Source: Candidatus Gastranaerophilales bacterium
Lineage (GTDB): Bacteria; Cyanobacteriota; Vampirovibrionia; Gastranaerophilales; Gastranaerophilaceae
Reading direction: 5' to 3'
Length of the DNA stretch: 64,000 bases
NCBI GenBank assembly: GCA_944324455.1
Contig: CALUWJ010000006.1
Coordinates: 57,626 to 121,625, forward strand
Of this stretch, positions 15,997-23,748 are shown in pieces. Under the pieces are notes generated by a model. That model was given only the letters and a program-made list of their open reading frames with translations. It made no database searches and was not told the DNA's origin. The translations under genes were made by a program, and so were the position numbers. The first letter of the stretch is position 1. Each line of letters begins with the position of its first letter.

Positions 15997-17340
15997 ATGG
16001 ATAACAATTTAAAAAACAAAAAAGTGCTAATCTTGGGATTTTCAACCACAGGAATTGCAGCTGCAAAATATTTCCAATCTCAAGGAGCTGATGTATATTT
16101 AAGTGAATTTAACAAAAAAAGCGATAAAGACCAAAACGAAATAGATAAATTGTTATCTTTAAATATCAAAATAGAATTTGAAGGTCATAGCGATGAGTTT
16201 ATTAATAACGCTGAATTTTGCATCTTAAGCCCTTCAATTCCTTTTGACAGCCCTATAATTAAAAAGCTTGAAGAAAAAAATATAAAATATTTTTCTGATA
16301 TCGAATATATTTCATTTGATGATAACGAAAAAATTGTTTTAATAACAGGAACAAACGGAAAAACCACCACAACAGCCCTAACTTCACACATATTATCTAA
16401 AAAATTCAAAGCTCCTTATTGCGGAAATATAGGAATAAGTCCTTTTGAATATAAAAATAAAAATGTTGATTATTATGTCATCGAAGCAAGCTCATATCAA
16501 TTATATTATTCAAACACTCTAAAACCCAAAATAGGAATTTTTTGCAACTTAACTCCTGATCATATTCTATGGCATAAAAACATTGAAAATTATTTTGAAG
16601 CAAAAGCAAAACCTTTTAGAAATATGTCTGAAGATGATTTTGCAATTTTAAATTATGACGATGAATACTTAAAACGACTTGGGTCTGAAATAAAAGCAAA
16701 AGTTTACTATTTTTCACTAGAAAAACAAAATTTCGAAAACTGCATTTATTTAGAAAATAATAAAATAATATTTAAAAATGAAGAAATAATTGATATTAAT
16801 CAAATGCAAATAGTAGGACCTCACAACGTCCAAAATGCAATGTGTTCAATTATTGCAGCAAAAATCTTAGGACTTGATAACTCAACAATAGCTGAAGCAC
16901 TAAAATCATTCAAAGCAATTGAACACAGACTTGAATTTATTAGAACAATTGACGGCACTGACTATTACAACGACTCAAAAGCAACAAATCCTGAAGCAAG
17001 CATTGTTGCAATTAATTCATTTGAAAATAAAAAAGTTGTTTTAATTGCAGGCGGCAGAGATAAAAAAACCTCACTAAAAGATTTTATTGAAGCAGTTAAA
17101 TCAAAAATTTCAAAAGTAGTTTTAATAGGCGAAGCAAAAGCAAGATTTAGACAAGAATTATCAGAAAGCGGATATTTAAATATTGTAAATTCTAAAACTC
17201 TTGAAGAAGCAATTGATATAGCTTCATTAGATAGACCCGATATTGTATTGTTATCTCCGGCATGTGCAAGTTTTGACATGTTTGAAAATTATGAAAAAAG
17301 AGGAGAGGCTTTTAAAAACTATGTACTATCAAAAAAATAG
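15997..17340 (+). CDS. murD: UDP-MurNAc-L-Ala:D-Glu ligase
   Basis: 447 residues. Adds D-glutamate during peptidoglycan precursor synthesis. N-terminal Rossmann part (LILGFSTTGIAAAKYF), ATP loop ITGTNGKTTTTAL near residue 115, EASSYQL, the HRLEFI segment and NDSKATNPEA. It begins 3 nt after mraY and overlaps ftsW. Confidence 0.96.
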   Translation: MDNNLKNKKVLILGFSTTGIAAAKYFQSQGADVYLSEFNKKSDKDQNEIDKLLSLNIKIEFEGHSDEFINNAEFCILSPSIPFDSPIIKKLEEKNIKYFSDIEYISFDDNEKIVLITGTNGKTTTTALTSHILSKKFKAPYCGNIGISPFEYKNKNVDYYVIEASSYQLYYSNTLKPKIGIFCNLTPDHILWHKNIENYFEAKAKPFRNMSEDDFAILNYDDEYLKRLGSEIKAKVYYFSLEKQNFENCIYLENNKIIFKNEEIIDINQMQIVGPHNVQNAMCSIIAAKILGLDNSTIAEALKSFKAIEHRLEFIRTIDGTDYYNDSKATNPEASIVAINSFENKKVVLIAGGRDKKTSLKDFIEAVKSKISKVVLIGEAKARFRQELSESGYLNIVNSKTLEEAIDIASLDRPDIVLLSPACASFDMFENYEKRGEAFKNYVLSKK

Positions 17341-18469
17341 AAATCACATAGCTCACACCAATACAACTTACACTCACACAAGCGCCGATAGCTTACTTGT
17401 TGTTGTAGTTGTTTTTATTGTAGTTTTTGGAATAATGGCAGTTTTTTCAGCCTCTGCCCCAAAAGCAATAGGGCTTGGAGAAAACCCTTTTTCTTTTACA
17501 TTAAAACAACTTATTTGGCTTTTTTTAGGCATAGGCGGAGCTTGGTTTTTTTCAAGATTTGATTATAGAAAACTAAAACCTTTTTCAGGAGCCTTAGCTT
17601 TATTTGTACTTATAACTCTTGCTTTGGTTAAATTTTCTCCCCTAGGGGTTACTGTTAACGAAGCAAAAAGATGGCTTGTTTTAGGGCCTATTCAATTTCA
17701 ACCGTCAGAACTTGCAAAACCGGCTTTAGTTTTATATTTTGCAACATTATTTTCAAAAAATTGCACAATTTTAGATTCAAGAAAATATCCTTTTTATATG
17801 ATATTTGCGGCAATGCTTTTATTAATTTATATGCAGCCAAACTTATCAATGATAATTCTTTTATTAATGACATCTCTTGCGATGTATTATGTTGCAGGAG
17901 GCTCAGCTAAAATCATAGCAGGCTCTTTTGGGCTTGGCGCTTTAGCTGTTGCAACAACAATCAGGGGATATCAATTACAACGTATAAAAGTTTGGTGGGA
18001 TCCTTTTTCAGATGCATTGGGTGCAGGTTATAATATCATCCAATCAATGGTAGCCTTTTCATCAGGCGGTCTTTTTGGAGTTGGTTTTGGTAATTCCAAA
18101 CAAAAACTTTCTTGGCTTCCTGAAGGTCATACGGATTTTATTTTTGCAATAATAGGAGAAGAATTTGGCTTTTTAGGATGTTTCTTTTTGGTTTGTTTAT
18201 TTTGTGTATTTTTACACAGAGGTTTCTTAATAGCCAAAAAATGTCCTGATATGTTTGGAAAGATTTTAGCTGTCGGTATAACTTTTTCAATTTGCTTTCA
18301 AGCATTCACAAACATGTCGGTTGCATCATCCTTTGTTCCTGCAACAGGTATTCCTCTGCCTTTTATCAGCTATGGCGGTTCAAGCTTATTTGTGTCATTA
18401 TGTATGATTGGAGTATTAATTAACATCTCCAAAAAAAGAGTTCAAAGGATAATACATTATGTCGAATAA
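17321..18469 (+). CDS. ftsW: Peptidoglycan glycosyltransferase FtsW
   Basis: 382 residues from ATG 17321; an in-frame ATG at 17291 is also possible, and GGAG lies at 17302. SEDS-family protein with about ten membrane helices. Motifs: RWLVLGPIQFQPSELAKP, the large loop GYNIIQSMVAFSSGGLFG...LPEGHTDFIFAIIGEE, and the end TGIPLPFISYGGSS. It polymerises lipid II at the division site with a partner PBP. It overlaps murD and murG, in one operon. The call FtsW rather than RodA rests on this mur-cluster context. Confidence 0.92.
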   Translation: MYYQKNRNHIAHTNTTYTHTSADSLLVVVVVFIVVFGIMAVFSASAPKAIGLGENPFSFTLKQLIWLFLGIGGAWFFSRFDYRKLKPFSGALALFVLITLALVKFSPLGVTVNEAKRWLVLGPIQFQPSELAKPALVLYFATLFSKNCTILDSRKYPFYMIFAAMLLLIYMQPNLSMIILLLMTSLAMYYVAGGSAKIIAGSFGLGALAVATTIRGYQLQRIKVWWDPFSDALGAGYNIIQSMVAFSSGGLFGVGFGNSKQKLSWLPEGHTDFIFAIIGEEFGFLGCFFLVCLFCVFLHRGFLIAKKCPDMFGKILAVGITFSICFQAFTNMSVASSFVPATGIPLPFISYGGSSLFVSLCMIGVLINISKKRVQRIIHYVE

Positions 18470-19583
18470 AAATAAAGAAAAAACATATTTCATAACAGGC
18501 GGAGGTACAGGCGGACACATTTATCCTGCTATTTCCGTTATAAATGCCTTATTAGATTCAGGGGTCAAAAACGAAAACATATTTTATCTTGGAAACAAAA
18601 AAAATTTAGAATATGAAATAGTTTCAAAAAACGGATATAAGTTTTTGTCTTATGGCGTGAAAGGAATGCCCAGAAAATTCGGCATAAAATTAATTTTATG
18701 GACAATTGGGCTTTTCTTTGCAATAATAAAAGCTTCAATTTATGTTATAAAATATAAACCCGATGTTATTTTTGCAACAGGCGGATATGTCTGCGCCCCT
18801 ATTTTATTTTGTGCTCTAATATTTAACATTCCCTATGTTTTACATGATTGCGATATTCAACCGGGGGTTGTAACCAGATTTTTTGCAAAAAATGCAAAAA
18901 GTGTTTCTGTTGCTTTTGAAGAAGCAAAAAACCACATAAATTCCAAAAACGTATTTGTAAACGGAAATCCAATTAGGCAAGAATTTAAAACAATAACAAA
19001 ACAACAAGCAAGAAAAGAATTATCCCTAAAAGACGCTTTTACAATTTTAATTATGGGAGGCTCCCTAGGGGCAAGAACAATAAATAATTCATCTTTTAAA
19101 ATTTTAAAAGAATATGCAAATAAAGATAACATTGAAATCATTTGGCAAACAGGCAAGAAAAATTTTGACGAAGTAACCAAAAAAGTTCTGGATGAAATTG
19201 GAGAACTTCCTGATAATTTAGTATTACAACCATATTTTGATAAAATGTATCTTGCGCTATTAGCTTCAGACATTGTTATTTCAAGAGCAGGCTCATTAAG
19301 CTTATCTGAAATTTGCGCTTGTTCTCTGCCATCTATATTAATACCTTATCCTTATGCAGCATGCGATCATCAAAAGAAAAACGCTCTAAGCCTTGTTAAA
19401 AACAAAATGGCTCTAATGCTTGAAGATAAAGATTGCAACAATGAAACATTATTTAAAATTGTAGATGACTTAATGAATAATAAAAAACTTTTATCTGATT
19501 TATCATACAACGCATATAAAGCAGCAAGACTAAATTCAGCCCAAAAAATCGTCGAAGAAATTAAACAGGCAATGAATAAATAA
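18459..19583 (+). CDS. murG: Lipid II synthase MurG
   Basis: 374 residues, GT28 glycosyltransferase. Transfers GlcNAc to lipid I on the inner membrane face. The N-terminal loop TGGGTGGHIYPA, the HDCDIQPG loop, the GGSLGA motif near residue 192 and the donor-binding SRAGSLSLSEI near 276 are all present. It overlaps ftsW by 11 nt and is followed 1 nt later by folC. Confidence 0.96.
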   Translation: MSNKNKEKTYFITGGGTGGHIYPAISVINALLDSGVKNENIFYLGNKKNLEYEIVSKNGYKFLSYGVKGMPRKFGIKLILWTIGLFFAIIKASIYVIKYKPDVIFATGGYVCAPILFCALIFNIPYVLHDCDIQPGVVTRFFAKNAKSVSVAFEEAKNHINSKNVFVNGNPIRQEFKTITKQQARKELSLKDAFTILIMGGSLGARTINNSSFKILKEYANKDNIEIIWQTGKKNFDEVTKKVLDEIGELPDNLVLQPYFDKMYLALLASDIVISRAGSLSLSEICACSLPSILIPYPYAACDHQKKNALSLVKNKMALMLEDKDCNNETLFKIVDDLMNNKKLLSDLSYNAYKAARLNSAQKIVEEIKQAMNK

Positions 19584-19584
19584 A

Positions 19585-20820
19585 ATGAAAACAGCTCAAG
19601 AAATTCTTACATCAACAAACAAATTTCACATTAATTTCGGCTTAAAAAGAATTAAGCTTATTTTGGCAATATTAGATAATCCGCAAAGAAAATATAAAAT
19701 AATACACATTGCAGGCACTAACGGCAAAGGCTCAACTTCAAAAATAATTAATGATATTTTAATTGAGCAATTTAAAAATGAAGAAAAAAAAGTGGGATTA
19801 TATACAAGCCCTCATCTTTTTTCATACAACGAAAGAATAAAAATCAACAATGAAAACATTTCAAAATATGTCTTTAATAGATTAATTAATGACATCAATA
19901 ATTTAGCAATCGAAAACAACTTAGATTTAACAGAATTTGAGCTTTTAACAACAGTTGCATTTTATTATTTCTATATAAAAAAAGTTGATTATGTAATCTT
20001 GGAAACCGGCCTTGGGGGCACTTATGACGCCACCAATGTAATCGATAAAACACTAATTGATATAATAACAACAATTGATTATGACCACACAGAACACCTC
20101 GGAAACACAATTAACAAAATAGCCCTCCAAAAAGCAGGAATAATAAAAGAAAATTCTAAAGTAATTATTTCAAAAGAAAACTTAGGTTATGAAACAGTAA
20201 AAAAAGTAGCTGATACAAAAAACGCTAAAATTATTGAACCAATAAAAACAAAAGTTAAATTTGAAAATGGAACAAATTGGGCAATTATTGAAAATAAAAA
20301 AATAAAATTCAACCTCCTAGGCTCTCACCAAGCTCAAAATCTTTCTTTAGCATTAACTGCAATAAAAAATTTAGATATAAAAATTGATGAAAAATCAAGA
20401 GAAAATGCTCTTGAAAAAATATCTTGGAAATTCAGACTCGATTATGATAAACAAAACAATGTTTTAATTGATGGCGCACATAATCCATCGGGAATTAAAA
20501 CACTTGTTGATTTTTTGAAAGAAAATTTTTCTAATCAAACCAAAACATTTATTTTCGGATGTTTAAAAAATAAAGACTATAAAACAATGTTAAATATGCT
20601 TTTTGAAATCAAAAAACAAACTGCTAAAATATATTTCTATGAATTTAAATACAAAAATGCACTAAAATATGATGAATTAAATGATGATTTTAAAAAGCAA
20701 ATTACCAAAATTAATTCTTTAGAAGAAATAAGAAACATTATAAAAAATGATAAAAATTTAAAAATAGTCTGCGGTTCTATTTATATGCTTGGAGAAATTT
20801 TTAACAATCAAGCAAATTAA
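19585..20820 (+). CDS. folC: Folylpolyglutamate/dihydrofolate synthase
   Basis: 411 residues of the Mur-ligase fold. ATP loop HIAGTNGKGSTSKII near residue 42, YTSPHLFSYNERI, LETGLGGTYDATN, TIDYDHTEHLG and VLIDGAHNPSG are diagnostic. Adds glutamate to folates, and often to dihydropteroate. It is the last gene of the mur operon. Its TAA shares four bases (TTAA) with the stop of the convergent glycosyltransferase gene, and there is no terminator hairpin between them. Confidence 0.95.
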   Translation: MKTAQEILTSTNKFHINFGLKRIKLILAILDNPQRKYKIIHIAGTNGKGSTSKIINDILIEQFKNEEKKVGLYTSPHLFSYNERIKINNENISKYVFNRLINDINNLAIENNLDLTEFELLTTVAFYYFYIKKVDYVILETGLGGTYDATNVIDKTLIDIITTIDYDHTEHLGNTINKIALQKAGIIKENSKVIISKENLGYETVKKVADTKNAKIIEPIKTKVKFENGTNWAIIENKKIKFNLLGSHQAQNLSLALTAIKNLDIKIDEKSRENALEKISWKFRLDYDKQNNVLIDGAHNPSGIKTLVDFLKENFSNQTKTFIFGCLKNKDYKTMLNMLFEIKKQTAKIYFYEFKYKNALKYDELNDDFKKQITKINSLEEIRNIIKNDKNLKIVCGSIYMLGEIFNNQAN

Positions 20821-22352
20821 TCATTATTAGAAGCTTCACCATCTATCGGATAAAAGAATTGACAACCGTTCCAAATTAAAATCTCATTTTGAGAAATTTG
20901 GCATTTGCCATTTAAGCAATCCAATGTTCCATCAGGACAAAGGGTAAAATGACTGCAATTTTGGCAAGTTTTAAGAGTTAGACCTTTTGATTTTAATTTA
21001 TAAGTAATATCTTTAAGTGCATCATGCATTCTTAAAAAAGAATCCGTAGCGATAAAGCGATTACCCTCTCTATATATAACTTTTCTCATGCCATCTTCTG
21101 AAACTAAATCCAGTTTACAGGTAAAGTCCTTTTTGCCATTATTAACAACAGCATTAATAGTAGCAGAATTAATATTTTCTTCTTCGTATTTGCTATTTAT
21201 AATAGAGCGCATAGTAAGATTATTAATCAATATTTTTAATTTTTGCCAGCTCAAACAAATCGGATATAAAATAAGCAAAAGTACTTCTTTTATAGTCATT
21301 CTTGATGTATTTATTGAAATTATAAAATTAACAAATAAAAACAAACCCAAAATCAAAAGAGGTTTTTTAGCAATATGCGTTGGTATATAAAAAGATAATA
21401 AACATAAACCGATATAAGCAAATAATACAAACAAGGAATTTGGTTTTAATAAAAACAAAATAAATTCTCTAAAAGCTGTATTTTTAAAAGCCAAAAGAGG
21501 AAAATAATGGCTGAATAAACTGATTTTACTTTGAATAGATGGAGATGAAAAATCATAATTTTTAACATCAACTGCAGAAATAATATAGGGCGAATATGTT
21601 GTTTTGATGTCATTAGAAGCTAAGTCAAGCGAAAATTCTAACTCAGAATCCTTATCTTCAATTCCTACATATCCCATTTTTTCGAGCACATCTTGAGTAA
21701 TTACAAAATTCTCCCCATCTATAAAAAACGGTAATTCAAACATAGAACGAACAATATTATTTGTTCTGTTGATATATTTTAAATATGCACTTATTATCAA
21801 ATTTTTAATTATTTTTGCGAGTTGATTTTTCTCATTCATCGAAACACGAGAACCAACAATTACTCCTGATTCTTTTATTGATTTATTAATATTTTCAAGA
21901 TATTTTTCACCCACTACACGATTTACACCAATAAATACATAAGCATCAAATTTAGAATCAGGTATCATTTTTTGAATAAAAAGATTAACTGCTTTATCTT
22001 TTGAAAAATAATCAGGATTTTGAATATTATGTATTCTTGCCCCTAGTGCAAAATCTCTGGTTGGGGAATTATCATTTTCATCTTTTTGAAAAACTACATG
22101 AACTTCATAATCATCTTTTGAATACGATTGATTATTTAAAATTGAAAGAAGTCTATCGAGATTTTTGTCTTTATTTGTCGCATAAATAATTACGCAAAGC
22201 TTTTTTTTATCTATATTAATGCTTCTTGTTTTTTCTTGCATTTTAAAATATTCTTCAATATTATTTGCCTTAATAAAGAAAAATAATTGGTATATGCAAT
22301 ACACGAACAAATAGATGATTATTATTGCAAAAATTACATCAAATACTATCAT
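20817..22352 (-). CDS. Membrane glycosyltransferase-2-like protein with a Cys-rich tail
   Basis: 511 residues. Membrane helix at about 5-27, then a GT2-like domain (CVIIYATNKDKNLDRLLSILNNQSY). The metal-binding Asp position reads YVFIGVNRVV, so the usual DxD is not obvious. The acceptor-site acidic pair appears as GIEDKDSE near residue 230. Two to three membrane helices lie at about 290-365, then a soluble tail from about 385. The tail has five cysteines in a CX2CX5CX6CX4C pattern and another near the end. It may be a polysaccharide synthase relative with lost catalytic residues plus a metal-binding module. A -10 (TAAAAT) ends 6 nt before the ATG, so it is probably leaderless. Confidence 0.7.
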   Translation of the reverse strand: MIVFDVIFAIIIIYLFVYCIYQLFFFIKANNIEEYFKMQEKTRSINIDKKKLCVIIYATNKDKNLDRLLSILNNQSYSKDDYEVHVVFQKDENDNSPTRDFALGARIHNIQNPDYFSKDKAVNLFIQKMIPDSKFDAYVFIGVNRVVGEKYLENINKSIKESGVIVGSRVSMNEKNQLAKIIKNLIISAYLKYINRTNNIVRSMFELPFFIDGENFVITQDVLEKMGYVGIEDKDSELEFSLDLASNDIKTTYSPYIISAVDVKNYDFSSPSIQSKISLFSHYFPLLAFKNTAFREFILFLLKPNSLFVLFAYIGLCLLSFYIPTHIAKKPLLILGLFLFVNFIISINTSRMTIKEVLLLILYPICLSWQKLKILINNLTMRSIINSKYEEENINSATINAVVNNGKKDFTCKLDLVSEDGMRKVIYREGNRFIATDSFLRMHDALKDITYKLKSKGLTLKTCQNCSHFTLCPDGTLDCLNGKCQISQNEILIWNGCQFFYPIDGEASNND

Positions 22353-22358
22353 ATACGT

Positions 22359-22364
22359 ATTTTA
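22359..22364 (-). promoter_or_regulatory. -10 element, leaderless glycosyltransferase gene
   Basis: TAAAAT on the minus strand, 6 nt before the ATG at 22352. No Shine-Dalgarno sequence lies between. Confidence 0.5.
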
Positions 22365-22408
22365 TAAAAAATAGAGAGAAAAATCTAGCTTTTTTTATTT
22401 GATAAAGA

Positions 22409-22414
22409 TATAAT
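22409..22414 (+). promoter_or_regulatory. -10 element, leaderless mlaE
   Basis: Consensus TATAAT, 6 nt before the GTG start at 22421, with no room for a ribosome-binding site. It faces away from the glycosyltransferase promoter in the same 68-nt gap. Confidence 0.6.
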
Positions 22415-22420
22415 CAGTTT

Positions 22421-23161
22421 GTGATTAGTTTTTTAGGTCAATGTGTTCAAAATTTTATTAGAGCCTTAAACTACACCCTAAGGGGAAATGTTAGATTAAG
22501 TGCTGTTTTTAGCCAGATGAGTGCAATCGGTTTTGATTCATTGGGCATTTGTCTTTCCATTGTTTTTATTTCCGCTTGTGTTATAGCCTTGCAAGTTGCA
22601 GAGCAATTTTTAATGTCTGGCGGAGATAGCTATATTGGAGGCTTTTTAGCAGTAGCATTAATTAGAGAAATCGCACCGGGGTTTGCAGCACTTGCTCTTG
22701 CAGCAAGAGCAGGAACAGCAATTACAGCACAAGTAGCAAATATGCAAGTAACCAACCAAATTGACGCCATAGAAGTATTAAAAGTTGACCCTATCGGCTA
22801 TTACTTTGCCCCAAGAATAATAGCGGGCGCCACAGGTATGTTTTGTGTTGTTCTTTTAGCCGAATTAACAGGGATTTTAGGCGGAGCATTAGTTTCATAT
22901 TATTCAATCGGCCTTCATCCAATCAGATATTTTAATTCCGTATGGTTAATGCTTCTTTTAAAAGATGTTTATATAAGCTTATTTAAAGGGATTGTTTTTG
23001 GAGCATTAATAGCGCTTGTATGCGCCACAGTCGGGTACAATACAAGAGGCGGCGCTAAAAATGTTGGAGAATCAACAACAAAATCTGCAATAATATGCAC
23101 AGTCTATATTCTTTTTGCTGACTTAATTATAGACATTTTATTTTATATGGGCGGAAAATAA
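22421..23161 (+). CDS. mlaE: MlaE-type lipid ABC transporter permease
   Basis: 246 residues, GTG start. MlaE/YrbE family: a hydrophobic protein of about five or six helices with the conserved loop LIREIAPGFAALALAARAGTAITAQVANM and the IDAIEVLKVDP segment. In Mla systems it moves phospholipids between inner and outer membrane with the ATPase MlaF and the MCE protein MlaD. Neither is adjacent, so the complex must be completed from elsewhere. This supports a diderm envelope. Confidence 0.92.
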   Translation: MISFLGQCVQNFIRALNYTLRGNVRLSAVFSQMSAIGFDSLGICLSIVFISACVIALQVAEQFLMSGGDSYIGGFLAVALIREIAPGFAALALAARAGTAITAQVANMQVTNQIDAIEVLKVDPIGYYFAPRIIAGATGMFCVVLLAELTGILGGALVSYYSIGLHPIRYFNSVWLMLLLKDVYISLFKGIVFGALIALVCATVGYNTRGGAKNVGESTTKSAIICTVYILFADLIIDILFYMGGK

Positions 23162-23288
23162 AATTTAGTTCATATAGTTTATTTTTTTAAAAAAGCACTA
23201 AAGTTTTTCAACAAAATAGATGATGAATAAAAACCACATCTTTTGTATCTTATCATGTGTAGATTAGACATATGGGGATAGAATTAAT

Positions 23289-23729
23289 TTGAAGAAGTTC
23301 AAGTTCACTCTTGAGAGTGTTTTGACAATTAGAAAACACGCTCTTGAAGATGAGAGAATAAAACTTGCTTCTATAATGAATGTTTATAACAAGCAATTAG
23401 ATGTTCTTCAGCAAATGAACAATGCTCTTATTGAAATCAAAAAAGAATCCGAAAAATATCTTCAAGGAGTTTTTGATGCCAATATAGTAGCAAATTATAG
23501 TGCTTTTTCAAATAAAATCGCTCAAGATATTAAAACTCAAGAAAAAATCATTGAAAAAACACTCCAAGAACTAAAGCTACAACAACAAATTGCAAAAGAA
23601 GCTTACATAAAAGTAAAATCCTTAGAAAATCTAAAAGAAAAACAAAAAGAAAAATACAACCAAGAACTTTTGCAAGAAGAAATCAAACAAATTGATGACA
23701 TCGTTAATTCCAAAAGAATTACAGCTTAA
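23289..23729 (+). CDS. fliJ: Flagellar FliJ-like protein
   Basis: 146 residues, TTG start with GGGGATAG upstream. The opening FKFTLESVLTIRKHALEDE and the long continuous coiled coil fit FliJ, the export-gate stalk protein that couples the FliI ATPase to FlhA. Sequence conservation in this family is low, so position just upstream of fliK, flgD and flgE carries much of the call. fliI and fliH are not in the window. Confidence 0.75.
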   Translation: MKKFKFTLESVLTIRKHALEDERIKLASIMNVYNKQLDVLQQMNNALIEIKKESEKYLQGVFDANIVANYSAFSNKIAQDIKTQEKIIEKTLQELKLQQQIAKEAYIKVKSLENLKEKQKEKYNQELLQEEIKQIDDIVNSKRITA

Positions 23730-23748
23730 ATAGGACAATAGAGAAAAT

